Shown here: positions 47,290 through 59,783 of the stretch, in pieces
How positions within the stretch are numbered: the stretch's first letter is position 1
Layout of the letters: the number at the start of each line of letters is the position of its first letter
Origin: Gremmenia infestans
Lineage: Eukaryota; Ascomycota; Leotiomycetes; Helotiales; Hamatocanthoscyphaceae
Length of the DNA: 64,000 nucleotides
Reading direction: 5' to 3'
Assembly: GCA_032629725.1 (NCBI GenBank)
Contig: JAFEVB010000012.1
Span: 62,001-126,000, forward strand
Translations under genes and position numbers: made by a program
The notes under the pieces: generated by a model
What the model was told of the DNA's origin: nothing
Databases searched by the model: none
What the model saw: only the letters and a program-made list of their open reading frames with translations

Positions 47290-47615
47290 TTCTGCAGTGA
47301 ACTGGTCGATATTACTTACGGGTGTATTTCTTTTTATGAGACGGTCGTATGACTGTGGCCTCTTCCATATAAGGCATAGCACATAGTAAGCTTGGTGTTA
47401 ATGCTCTAATTCACTAACACCCGACAAATTTGAGATAATAAAAAGTGTCCAGATGTTCACTAAGGCAAGCAGAGCAAATAATTACTAATGAAGAAATCAA
47501 ATGTATACATCTAAATTTAATATAAACGCCTATACAAAAACAAAAGCCAGAGTTGCAAGCTCGAAATATACACAGTGCTCTGCTCCGCACTCTATTTAAC
47601 CCAATATCATCCCGT

Positions 47616-50600
47616 CTACGTAGAGCTCAAGAATTTCAATGCCGCCTCCCGCTCCTCAGCAGGCAACATGCTGAGCACCTGCTGCACGCCCTTCAATCCA
47701 CCCTTGCTGTTCCCCCTCAACAGAGCAGCAACATCAAACGCAACGCCCTCCGTCTTGAGCGCCTCCACCTTCTCATGAACCACCTTTCGATTCTCTTCAT
47801 ACCACATGGCAACCTCACGATCCGCATTCAAGAAGTTTGGGATACCGGTCCAAGCAGCCAGCGTGTCCATATGGCGGGCCCGGGAAGCAAGAGGGTTCTT
47901 AGAGGACAAAGACATGCGTTTCATGATATATTCTTCGTTGACACGGCGGCGTACACGCCAGTAAAAGAAACGTCTCGCCTCGCGCCACTGCAGGCTCTGT
48001 CGGATAACATCCTTGGCCTTCATGCGGCCAGCTCGGTCATGAAGGTCTGCGAACTGCAGTGAGATTTGCATGTAAACTGGCAAGAGAAGGTGTTCGCGTT
48101 GTGTGACTTTGATCTTAATGGCGGACATTTGGTCTGGGGTGAGGGTCTTGTCGGCAAGTTGTTTGCGAAGGGCTCCGTATTCAGGGTCTAGGCGGGACAT
48201 GGTTTCGAGTTGCTTTTCACGACGGTATTTGATGTTTACTATTCCTTCGGGTTCCAGGACGCCGCCACGGGATTCTTCATCGGCGTACATTTCCATATAA
48301 TCTGGGTTGATGGTTGGGTCGACAACGACCTGAGTATGTTAGCTTGGATATTTAATGTGCAAGGAAGAGAACGTACCCATGAACCACCGCGCAATTCTCC
48401 GAAAGGTGGGATGTAGACGAAGACTGGCTGCTCGTACTTGCAGAGAGCGTCGACAATGTAGGATCCGTATTTGAGAACCTCGTTATACATATCGCGCTGC
48501 CCACCAGAGAAACCTCTCCAGTTTGCCAAGATCATTAATGGCAGTTGCTCACCATTGTTGAAGTCCTTGATAGCTTGTGCGGTCTTGAAAGCCGAGTTGG
48601 GGTACCAGACACCACCAGCCTCGTTGCTAATCTGTTCCGTCGAGTCGGGGTTGGCTGGATCAGCAGGGGTGATGTTCTCTACTGATCGAGTCTCGACGGC
48701 TATCACACCCATTGGGATACCACCTAGACGAGCACGACCTACGACAACAGTCTTTGCCCAGCCGCCCAATGATTCAACGAATGAGTCCTTATCAAAAAGA
48801 CCAGACATGAATCCTTCATCATCGTCCTTACCAGCAATGAGATTCCTTACGTCGTATGGTGCCTTGGGTGGTGGCATGTATACAATGTCTCGGTCCCAAG
48901 AATCGATTGCGGGTCCAATTGGGAGCGGGTTGTTGCGCTTATCTGGCACATACGCCAACCACTCAATGATCTTTGAAACACCTTCGAAATCATCGTTGGC
49001 AGTCATGTGAGAGACACCATTCCTATACATGATTTGAGTGCCACCAAGTTGGAGATTGGAAGTATAGACTTCACGACCAAGCAGCTTGTTCAGGGCAGGA
49101 GCACCAGTCAGGATGATTGGTTGACCTTCGATCTGAATCGCACGTTGGCCAAGACGAACAAGGTAGGCACCAATACCGACAGAGCGGCAAGTGACCAAAG
49201 TGATTGTGAAGATATCCTCGTAGGCTCTGCTGGTAGCACCCGCGATCAGACCCGAGCCCTTCAGACACTCAACACCCAGGCCATCTTCGGCACCGATGAT
49301 GGCGGTGATCTTGTGTCGCGTCTCGCCATCTTCAGTGACCTGCTCAGTAATGACGTCTTTCGCCTTGCCATCCTCAAAACGAGCTTTAGCCTCAGGAGTC
49401 AAGTAAAGATACTTGAAACCAGCCTCTTGCTTGTTAGGGTCATTCCATGCCACACTAAAGTGAGGAATAAGCTCATCCGCCATACCAATACGAGCGCCTG
49501 AGTTGGCAGACAGGTATATACGAGGGATGCCGTGCTTTCTTGCGAGTTCCGTGCACTTGTGAAAGAATTGATCTTCCTTAGGTCCGAAACTACCAATCTT
49601 GAATGTGATATCGTTGGCGACAATGACGAACTTTCGGCCACGAGGATACTCTGGTGTTCTTGCGGTAACGATCCAACCGACCATCCCATGAGTGTTGGTA
49701 CCAGGCTCACGGAAGACTTCAGTGATGTTGTCTTGATCGTCCAGAACCAGCTCGCTACAATCCGTGCATTCGCCAATAGGAGGTTGTTTATCAGCCAGAG
49801 ATGGATGCTTGCTCACAGCCTTGGCCCAGCTATTTTGTATCGCTTGTCTGAATAGCTCTGGGAAGTCGTATACGTACTGAGTTCCCATAAGATGAGCCTT
49901 GTATCGCTTCGGTTGCAGCCACTCCTTTGTTGGATATGGTGTGCTGACAGGTCTCAAGTGCATCGAGCCAATCTTGGTTGTGCCGCCAATGCTTTGGAAA
50001 ACCCACTCGCCTCCCTTCTCAGATTTCCGTTCAACATACATCTCTACTTGAATGACGTATCCTGAGGTGTTCGTGATGACAACACGAAGAGGGTACGGCA
50101 TGCCAGTTTGGGCATCGGTGCAGACAATGCGAATCTCGGCACCAGTCACACGTAGCCGCCAAAGGCGGCGTCCGAAGCGCTCCAAGAACCCACCAAGGGC
50201 CTTCTCTACTTCAGGGGGTTGAAGAGGGAAGACTGGGGAGAAATTGATGAAGATGTGGTTGAGATCAGAATTGTTGTTACCAATAATTTCCAAGGCATCC
50301 AGAATGTCGTTCATTAGTCTGTCTGACTCTGATATAAGGTACTCCACAGTTGGGATCTCGTCACGTAGCCGTCCAGGACGAACGACAGCACGTGTGAAAT
50401 ATCTCCTATCACTTTCGGTTTCCTTGCCAACAGCCTCGTAAATGTGGATATTTCGGTTCTCAGTGAACACAGGCTTCGTCCTGAATTTGGAAAGTCTTCC
50501 AAGCTCAAGCTGGAAGGCAAGTGCAGGTTCGCTGTTACGGATACTTTGGTCTTCTTCGTACTCGGGGCCTCGGAAAGTGTAGTAGCCAGGGTATGACCCG

Positions 50601-53600
50601 TCCTTGTGACCACAGATGAATGTGATGCGGCGAATACGACGTGCTAGGAGCTCCTCCTTGTAATCATTCACAATGAGCTTGATTCTGGCCACAGTTTCGG
50701 CATCATCAAGACCCTCAGCATCACGAACCGCGACATTGACGACAGCAGTTAGTTCGTCGTCACTGTAGACTTTGGGAGCTGGTACCTTCCGCTTCCCTCC
50801 CAAGTCTGGCATCAGACCGTTTGACGGAGTAGCCTTCTTGGCACCTGCAACGGGGAAGACCTCAAGAGCTCGCATCAAATACTCCTCGGCCTCATCCAAA
50901 TATTGAACTGGAACAATGACACCCTTTCTGGTAGGCTCATGGTCGGCTTTGTTGACCAGGTAAGTCATATCGCTGATGGAGCTCACCCTCTTGAATGGGT
51001 TACCACTTTCATATGAAGGAGTCGCTGGTGTAGATGGGGCAGAAGATTGTACAGGCATGCCGAATTCTGACACGCCAACCTTGCGGAGGACGAAGTCCCA
51101 TGATACGATAAATGGCGGTTCAGTGGAGTCGTTGTGATATTCAATCTTCTTAAGAGAATAAGCACGGTATGCTCGGCGGATGTAAACTTCGAGAGCGGCA
51201 AGGGACACCCAAGGATCCTGATGTCCGAAGAAGACTGGAAGGACATCAAAGACGGTGTATTTGGAGTCAACAACTTCCTTGAGAATTTCGACATCTGGTT
51301 CCCGATGCTCCCATCCAGTCTCACCATATCGCGATTCGACAACTGAAGAACGGAGGATGTGTTCCATTTGAGCTGAACGCTCTTCCAGAGATGGCATAGC
51401 ACATTGGATGAGGACCTCTCGCGCTTTCAAAGAAACCTTTGCCGATTGTCGTGATTCCAACTCGGTGAGCATCTTCAGTGCAGGGCGGAAGTATTTTGCA
51501 ACATTGCCGGAATTTGGCTTGTTTGGTTTGTACTCCTCGAGAATAGCTAAGACCAAGTTGTTCTTTGCACCAATCTTGCTGTGGGAAAGCACCGTTTGAA
51601 TGACCTTTAGAATATCATCCTTGTTGTCATCTCTGAGCTTGAGGATCACTTCTTCATCGCGAGAAGATCTTCCTGAGAACAGTTTCTCGACTGAAGCATA
51701 CTGGGTAAGAAGACCAGAGAACACATCAAACTCGTGGACTTTCTGGCCCTCGGCATATCGATCGAGAACCTCTATCAAAGGCGCAAGTGCAGCTTTAAGA
51801 AGATCGACATCTGAGGGCTCGACGTTCTCCTCGAGGAATTTTACAAGCGCCTTATTAAGGTTTTTGGCAGGAAAGTCGCCCTTACGAGACTTAGCACGAT
51901 CCACAATCTGCGTGAAGATTGCATCCAGGCGCTGGGGCATTCGTGCGTGCAGGGCAGAGAATTGAGCGTTCCATTCTCCATATGGCAACTCTGTGTCGCG
52001 GAGAACATCAATCAATTCCCTGAGAGTTGAAGCCATAATGACCTGGTTATCGAAACCATCGAGAATATTCTTGAGAATGTTGTGGAGAAGTACAAAACGT
52101 TGAGCAGGTTTCGTGCCTACAACTTGTGGTGGTCCAAGGTCTGGGAGATGACCGATGAATTGTTGAGCATGTTTGACTCTAGATGGGTCGTCCAAGGCAA
52201 GTATACCCAGAATATCACCGGCCTCTAAAGTGGCTCCCGGCTGTTTGATGAGTTGTACAATCCCATCCTCTTGGGCAAGAAGAGGCATGTACATCTTCAT
52301 GACTTCGACTTCGGCGAAAGGTTGGCCAGCCTTGATATGGGATCCATTGTCTATTGTGAATTTAACCAACTTTCCAGGCGATGGAGTTCGGAGTTGAGTT
52401 GGGTCATTTTCTTGCTCGAGTAAGCAGGTTTTGCTGTCGACACTCAAGCGAGTAGCACCAACTTCCTCCTTCCAGTAAACATTGTGACTTCGGCCGCTGA
52501 GAAGAACAAGGAGACCACCGTCGCTAAGAGCGCGAACGCCGACCGAGCATTTTGAGCCGTTTATGAACAGGTGATAGCTGTCCAGACTGGATCGAGTCGC
52601 GGTGAATTTGTACCGATGGCCGTCATAGATGAAATCGATCGGGAAGACAGTTTTGAGGATATCCTTAGCAGGAACCTGTCCCTTTTCTAAGCTATTTTGG
52701 TATTCGGAGATGCATGCCTCACTTGCGATGTGCGCCTTGCAAACAGCGCCGCAAACAACGGCCAACATTGGGTCTGGTCGCTCTGCAGTCAACTTGTTGG
52801 AGATCAACTCATCAAGCCATCCAGTCGTGATCGTGTTGCCCTCGAATGCAGGGGTCTCCAAAAGCTTGATCAGGTACTCAACGGTGGTTCTGAAATCACC
52901 GCGAATACTCAATTCCTTCAAAGCCACAACCATATGCTTTCGCGACGCTGATCGATTCTCGCCATAAGCGAAAATGTGACCAAATTGACTGTCTGAGAAG
53001 CTGTGGATACCACCAGCCGTGCCTACAGAGAAATAACCCCATACGTTGGAACTACTTCTAAAGTTCAGCTCGTGCATCATACCACTCGAAGGCTTGAAGC
53101 CTTCTCCTGGATCCTCGGAAGTGATACGACAAGCTGTTGTGTGGCCTTTTGGAGCTGGTCGTCTTTGCGTTTGAGAGCTGTTCTCCTTCGAGAAATCGAA
53201 GTCGATCTCGCTAGCAGTTGAAGGGTCCGCTCCGTAGAGCAATCTAATATCACGAATCCGGTGTAATGGCAGACCCATTGCAATTTGAAGTTGGGCAGCA
53301 GGCAAGTTTACACCACTGACCATCTCAGTTGTCGGATGCTCAACTTGCAATCTAGGATTCAGTTCTAAAAAGTAGAACTTGTCGTCTGAGTGAGAATATA
53401 GGTATTCAACGGTACCAGCTGAAACGTAGCCTACAAGACGACCGAGACGAACTGCAGCCTTCTCCATTGCTTGAAATGTTGCTGGTTTCGCAATTGTGAC
53501 TGGAGCCTCCTCGATAATCTTTTGATGTCTTCGCTGAACGGAACAATCTCTGCCGAACAGAGAAATGTTGTTTCCATACTCATCCGCCAGCAATTGAACC

Positions 53601-54619
53601 TCCAAATGTCGTGCGTTTCCAGCAAGCTTCATAATGAAGATAGGGGATCCAGGAATTTCGCTGGCAGCTGCTTTGTACAGGGCTTCGAAACCATCTTCAG
53701 AATCGGCTTTTCGGATACCTTTTCCACCACCACCCTCTGAAGCTTTAATCATAACTGGGAACCCAATTTGGTTTGCTTTCTCGAGACCTTCTTGCCATGA
53801 CTGCACGCAGCCTTTCATGTAGACCTCTTCATCGACTGTCACAATGCCATCATCATTCACATCCACTTTATCAACTCCAGTTCCCGACCAAGGTATGCAG
53901 GGAACCTTTGCATGCTGTGCCACAATCGTAGATGAAATTTTGTCTCCAAGCGATCGCATAGCTGAGCCGGGAGGTCCAATAAACACGATCTTTTTCGGCG
54001 AAGCTGCTAAGGATTCTGGTAGTTTTGGATTTTCTGAGGCATGACCCCTATAACGAGTTAGCAAGGCCCTTCTACTACCAGAACAAAAAGAAGGAGTGCT
54101 CTACCATCCTGCCCAAACAGCATGTACGTTCATACGCTCAGCAACATCTACAATCAATTCCACGTTGGCATAATTGTTGTTGTTCGTTCCTCCCGGGACC
54201 TCAACATATTGATCAGCCATTCGGATATAGTCTGCATTTGCCGTCAAATCTTCAGGTGTAGCCATGACCGTAAATTGGATGGCCCGCTCGTCGCCAAAGG
54301 TCTCGTAGGCCCATTTTCGTACTGATCGAATCTCCTTTACTGCTGCGATTCCGTTATTTGCAATCAGGACCTATCTGGCGGTTAGTAACATGAAGCTAAG
54401 GGTCTCTCTCGTGAGGTTACGGACGTTTGTGATGACAGTGTGACCATCGTTGTTAGCGACAAAGTCCTTGACAGGACCTGCCGGCGCATTCTCCAGCTTG
54501 TTGCCACCAATGAAATGATCTGCGAGCTGATGTTTGGCTGCGTATGATGTTGAGCCGTTCAAGACTGGGACGGTGCCATTTGTGTGCGACTTCGCGCCGT
54601 TGGCCTTTACCGTTGCCAT
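47616..54619 (-). CDS. ACC1: Acetyl-CoA carboxylase (multidomain)
   Basis: Four exons (54619-54425, 54370-54105, 54047-48377, 48329-47616) give 2281 residues, the usual fungal length. The enzyme makes malonyl-CoA from acetyl-CoA and bicarbonate, the committed step of fatty-acid synthesis and the source of extender units for polyketides. In order: a biotin carboxylase domain with the ATP-grasp glycine loop KASEGGGGKG near 256-266 and LQVEHPTTE, then the biotin-carrier domain with EVMKM (biotinylated Lys about 738). A long central regulatory domain follows, then the carboxyltransferase halves, with the family-typical ANSGARIGMA, LILTGAPALNKLLGREVY and ANWRGFSGGQRDM. Intron 1 has the donor GTCCGT but restores NVLIANNGIAAVK exactly. 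The start MATVKANG is the expected one. The frame is open without an AUG for another 59 codons upstream. Confidence 0.97.
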
Positions 54620-57041
54620 TCTGAGGGGTATCACTGCTCGATGTAGACGAGCAAAAAGAAAAAACTTGTCGCCAGGTAGTTGAGGGTAGAAATTAATCCC
54701 CCTGACGCTGGTAAATGTGTCTTGTTGAAGGACTTGGAGTAGCGGTTGCCTCTTTTGGAAGGCTGTTATCTCGGTATTAGGCAAAGATTGAGGGTATTAA
54801 AAGGTACACGAATGGAAGAGGGATAGGCCAATGTAGGGGTAATTGGGATTATGAGAGGGAGGAAAGAATTGTGATAATTTCCTCGAGTCGAAGTCAACGA
54901 AGGGGAGAGTTGATGTTTTCTGGAAAGGAAAGCTCAGCTCAGCTCAGTCCGCTTTCTACTCTCAACACGATGCTGTCTGCTCACCAATTTTGGCGCTGTT
55001 CGGGCGCCGAATCCATTGACCCGTTGGGTAGGACTAGTCTGATTGGGGCTTAGTGGCATTCAATGATGCTCATTTTGGCAAAACTACAGAATTAACAATT
55101 TCAAGATGGAATTGTTACGGGTCCTTTCGGATGAATATCTTTAATCTATTTTGCATATAAGGAATCATAATATAATAAACAATTTACATATAGGGCCATT
55201 TCCATTCCACACGTGCAAGTCCGAATGTTGAGACTCTCCCCTTAAAGAGACCCCCGGACCGAACGAATGACGCAGGGCTCACTAGATTTTCTGCACAATC
55301 CTTGCACTCCCGTCGCTACTAAAGATGCATCACATCTTCCACCAAAATGCTTCCCCCCAACGTTTATACCGATAGCTTGAAGCGTGGATATGTATTGGAC
55401 TTCACCCGCATCAATAGTAGAACTCTATTACAACATGTTCTTGGAATGGCTTCTAGTTTCCTTTTGTTTTATTTCCAATAGTGCTATCAGCGTTATCATT
55501 CTTCAAATTTGGATCGTCATTGCATCAAAGTCCACGTCCACCCAAGGCGGCAGGTAGCATACCACCGACAACTCTAAAGAGCTCTTCTCAGTCTATAGCT
55601 CCGTTGTTAGACGCGTCATATTCTGTCTATGCTATTCCATACAGAACCATCATAGTCTCAAGCTGACACTGCATTTGCTGCATGACATGAGTATGAGTGG
55701 GTGCTGGCTAGTATCAGCTTATCTTTTCTTACACAAGTGCAGATTATTTCAACCAAAGAGAAGAAGATCTGGCACATGGATCAGAGAACTACATGCCCCA
55801 CTATAATTATTTGGTGGTTGCAGCAGCTGAGTATACGAATTCGGAAGTCCGATTGATCTAAGAAAGGCACAGTATCTTCTTCAGGAATAACTTCAACTTC
55901 AACTTCTCCTAAAACCACTAAGTTTTGTTTTCTGGACACGAAGTGCAACCAATCATTTAGTTCCCTTTCTCGCTGCCGAGGTCTTTGGAGTAACGTCTGA
56001 AATTGGTACTGGTGGTAAGAAACGTCACCCATCAGAGGTCACCTACCTTACCTTGCATACCCGAATTGCACTTGAAGCCCCATCTAGAGTATTAACAACA
56101 ATCTCTAGATTTTCATAACCTGTCTACAACATATATCAGCTTTTCACCACCAAGTCTGCTATCTATCATCCTTGATTGCGGTATTGGCACCATCACACTA
56201 ATCAACAGCCTCGCCGACACAAAACAACTCATCATATATTTCCTTCCCCCACACAAAGAAAGATATCCATCCAATCCAGTAAAATTTCACACTATCAAAT
56301 AATCCCGAAAATATCCACTTCCGAAGCAACGCTCAATACCGGACTTTCTCTCAGTCCGGCCCGTCCGCCCACATCCGCATCCACATCAGCCGGCCAAACG
56401 ACTGGTGACAAAGTAAGGCCTCCCAAATGCCGACATGCAACAAACTTCCCAATGCGGCAGCCTATCATGTGATTGGTGCTCTAACTTCATGCAGGCCGGT
56501 CTGAAGCTGGCACTCGTATCTTTTCGTCCCACAATACAAAGTAAAGATCAGTACAAGTCTGTCGAAGATTTGCTGTACCGAGTAAATTATAAGATTTGGC
56601 ATCGTGAAATAAATATATACTTGTAAGTTTAGATCCGGATCCAGAGTGGACATGACATGTCCATGTCCTTCGAACGTAGACAGAATGTCAAACTCAACGA
56701 TAGGATTCCATGCCATATTACAGTATTAGATAGCATACGTTGCACAGGGCCTTCGTCCTAAAAATACGAGATAGAGCTCTCCAGACGCACAGTAAAAGTA
56801 GTGGAATCATAATCAAAATTATTCTCATTCGAGCAAGCATTCACCCACATCCATCCGTACCTTACTATCCGTCCACCCTAGAAGTACCATACCGTTACCC
56901 TAAGCTCCGCAACACAATGCAACCGCCAGCCAGTCCAGAAAACGCCTCGCTGAGACCCAAGCCAAACCCAACCAGCCATCATAACCATCAATCATGTACA
57001 ATCCAAAGCCAGTCTCATTACAAATATATGTACCTCGCTCC
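54620..57041. other. Intergenic region with possible EF-hand relic
   Basis: The region holds the promoter of acetyl-CoA carboxylase and the 3' flank of the NudE gene. A stop-interrupted EF-hand-like stretch lies at 55525-55662. An 83-codon ATG frame on the minus strand (56032-55781) has no recognisable domain and I leave it uncalled. Confidence 0.4.
55525..55662 (-). pseudogene. EF-hand remnant with in-frame stops
   Basis: On the minus strand one frame reads a helix (LETMMVLYGIA), a stop, then EYDASNNGAID, a second stop, and EELFRVVGGML. The spacing D-x-S-x-N-G-x-I-D-x-x-E is the EF-hand calcium loop with a stop at loop position 10. TAG and TGA could come from CAG and CGA by C-to-T change. 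Only one loop is visible, so the parent protein cannot be named. Confidence 0.33.
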
Positions 57042-58861
57042 CTAATAAGTTTCACCCACCCCACTCAACTTCCTGGGTCTCCCCGGGGGTTTCATCCCCC
57101 CCTCGGGCAGGGTCCCACTACTCGTACGTCTTGTAATTGTAGCCACGCCCCCGCTCTTCCTCCTAGGCAGCGCTGAGGGCGCCTTGGCCGGCGACGCAAA
57201 TTCCAGCTCCCTGTTCTCGTCAAGATCGATATTTGAGACGCTTTGCGAATGTCCGTGACCGTTACCGTGGGAAGCAGTATAGCTCCCGCCTATACTAGAG
57301 CGCGGGCGCCGAGACTCAGAAATTTGCGACTGCGAGTAATGGCCGAGCGGGGTGCGGGTGCCGCTCATCGAGGTTCGGGAAGCAGGCCGCGAGATCTCTG
57401 AGCGGGAGAGTGGCCGGTCGGGACGTACGAACGAACTGCTTTGGCTGGTGCGGCTGCTGGGTCGACTTTCGCTGTTTTCGCGGTTGGGAAGGGGTCCAAA
57501 GGAGAGCCGGCTTATGCCTGAGGTGGAGAGTCGGGCGACGTGTTTTTGAGCCGGTGTGTCGTCTGTTGCTACGGAGGATGCGCTAGCTGTGCTGCCGATT
57601 GTACGTTTCCTGCTCCTTATTGTGACGCTAGCTGGCATGTGGTTGTGACCCATTGCCGAGCCATTTCGAGGAGACGCTCGTGGAGGGGTGTTCACAGGCG
57701 CTGGGAGCTTCGATCGAGCAGATTGGACACGCTGTTCCAGCTTTTGCATTTGTGCTGTGAGTGTTCGGATGTGTGTAAGGGACTGTGAATTTGGCATGCC
57801 GCGGGTAGCCGGTGCTTTCGATCTGGCATTTCTAATGACAGACGGTGTAGCATTCCTAGTGCGGGTTGCGGTCGTTGGGGCTGTGAGTCCCTGTGAGGTG
57901 CGGAAGTTCCCTGACTGAAGTCGTGATGCTGCAGGCTTTGGCGTTGTGCTAGAATCCCCCGAAGGAAGCTTCAATTTGCTCTTTGGTCGATTCATTGGGG
58001 TCTTTAGGATTGGTTTCGTAGTAGTGGAGGATTCTGACATCGGAGGAGATGGTGGAGTAGGGGCTTCGGATACAGTATCTGCAGTCGAGACTGATTTTGT
58101 ATCTAGAGGAGTAGTGACCATCGGTGATGAGGCTGTAGAACTTGGAGATCCTTGATCGTAAGGTGGAGAATTCGGTGTGGTGATATCTGTGGCGAGTGAA
58201 GCAAATTGGCGTTTCCGAAGCTTGTCTTGCATGATCTCAGCTTCGATCTTGAGATCTCCAAGCTCGTCACGTAGGCGTTGTGTTTCGATTCGTAGATTCT
58301 CACGTTCTTGCTCGCCCACCTTGATCTCCTCCTCCATCATGACAGCTCGCTCAATAGAGACATTGAATTTTGATTCCAAGTCTTCGAGGGAAGAGGATGT
58401 ATTCCTGGCTTGTCGTTCGAAATCATCATTTGCTACTTCGATATCGCGCAAACGATGTTGCAAAGTCCTATTTTGGTCTCGAAGTGTGGTGATCTCCTTC
58501 TGCAGAGTATTTTGTGCAGCTCCCGCTTCAACTTTCGATTGTTTATATTTGGTCTATGATATGTTAGTTATAGATCGATCTCATCAAAGGCCACCGAACA
58601 AGTCGCAGAGCAAGAATCCCAGATACCGCATACCTTCCACTCATCGACCTCGAACCCCAAGCTCTCTGCCTTCTCTTGCAGTACGCGTTCCCTCTTCTCC
58701 GCAGCCTCTACATCTTTCTCCAACTCCGCCTCCAACTCCTGACTGGAAGCCTGGAACTCTGCTAACTCGTGTTCTAGCTGTTCATATTGCGATTTGTAGT
58801 ATGCAAGCGCGGTCTCTGGGTTCGACATGTCTGTCGACGGAGATGATGGTAGTTCGTCCAT
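57042..58861 (-). CDS. NudE/Ndel1-type dynein regulator
   Basis: Two exons (58861-58634 and 58553-57042) separated by an 80-nt intron give 579 residues. Residues about 12-195 form a long coiled coil with heptads, starting with TALAYYKSQYEQLEHELAEF, the hallmark of the NUDE family. This coil binds LIS1 (NudF) and dynein. The second half is rich in Ser, Thr, Pro and basic residues, with repeated RPSSRTS-like and RPASRTSMSGTRTP-like segments that suit regulation by phosphorylation. NudE proteins act at microtubule plus ends in nuclear migration and hyphal growth. The splice joins EVDEWK to TKYKQSKVEAG without breaking the heptads. The start MDELPSSPS is the only in-frame ATG ahead of the coil. 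Confidence 0.9.
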
Positions 58862-59783
58862 ATTCGTGGTTGATTTGGTCTCTATGCGCAGGATCGCATC
58901 TGCTCAGGCGTCCACCTACGAAAAGGTCTTAAGAGGGTAAGGAAGGTATAGGTATACCCTCTCCCTGAATGTAATGAGCACGCTCAAATGATGGTTTGCA
59001 GGCTCTGTGCTGCTGTAGCGGTGTAGTTGCGCAAGTAATTTGATGCCCGCGCGCACTCCTTGTACCTGTATACTTGTTGTGTTCGTTGGTCGGTGGGTCG
59101 GTGAATGTTTGTATCGTTCCGTATCGTGATGCCGTAGATATGCAGTAAGCTATTTGCGGATAGCTGTATTAGTATATGTCCTAGTCGGTTCGGTTTCCGT
59201 ATGGTCGTAGTCGTCGTTGTTGTCGTATCCCGTCGGAAGGGCGTGTTGTCGTAGTTGTTGGCGTTGTGTTGATGGTTCTTTCTCCTGAACCAAGCTTCAC
59301 CGTCAAGAGGATTAAGATTAGTGACCCCTGCCGGTTGCACTTTATCGCTGAAGCAACCAACGCGGAAAATGGCGGGGCTAGGGTCACGTGAAAGTCTCCC
59401 TTCGCTTCGTGAGGGAACTTCCGTTTCTTTCAACCAATATTCTTATGACAATAATTGTATTCTTCTCGTTACAGCCCATGCATGCTCTACTACCCAGGTA
59501 GTTATCCGGATCAACACGTTTCTCACTCCCACATTCAAACATTCCAAATAATCTATAAGACCACTATCAGAAACATGCTGCAGCTACTTTGTAGTCAAAG
59601 GAGAGATACACAGCTAAACTTGGAATGAGGTCAGGGAGAAATAATTATACATTCGGCTTCCGGAGGTGTTTAAGGTATTCTACGGATACATAGGATCGCC
59701 CCGATACCCGTTCTCGACCAAAATAGATCTAGCCCATTGGCGAGGCGCCTATTCAATATCCCCTCGGATTGATATATTCTGAT
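58862..59783. other. Intergenic between NudE and permease genes
   Basis: NudE promoter and 3' flank of the permease gene. Short frames at 58984-59433 on the minus strand contain simple repeats, including a run of Thr codons, and show no domain. No gene called. Confidence 0.45.

Larger units (their letters stand above)
36661..47615. other. 11 kb gene-poor region upstream of PP1-targeting gene
   Basis: Nearly 11 kb separate the start codon of the PP1-targeting gene from the stop codon of acetyl-CoA carboxylase, both on the minus strand. No frame shows a recognisable domain and no convincing exon chain was found on either strand. The region is crowded with microsatellites, many of period 5, contains a strong hairpin at 43906-43995, and has A/T-rich parts near 44000-44350 and 46550-47550. 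It may hold long regulatory DNA, non-coding RNA genes or species-specific genes that I cannot see. Confidence 0.5.

Noticed and set aside
36661..47615. CRISPR array or centromere-like repeat block
   Set aside because: The repeats are short simple-sequence tracts without spacers, and this is a eukaryotic genome.
55781..56032. 83-codon minus-strand gene
   Set aside because: It has an ATG but no recognisable domain and no supporting splice or conserved signal. Chance open frames of this size are common here.
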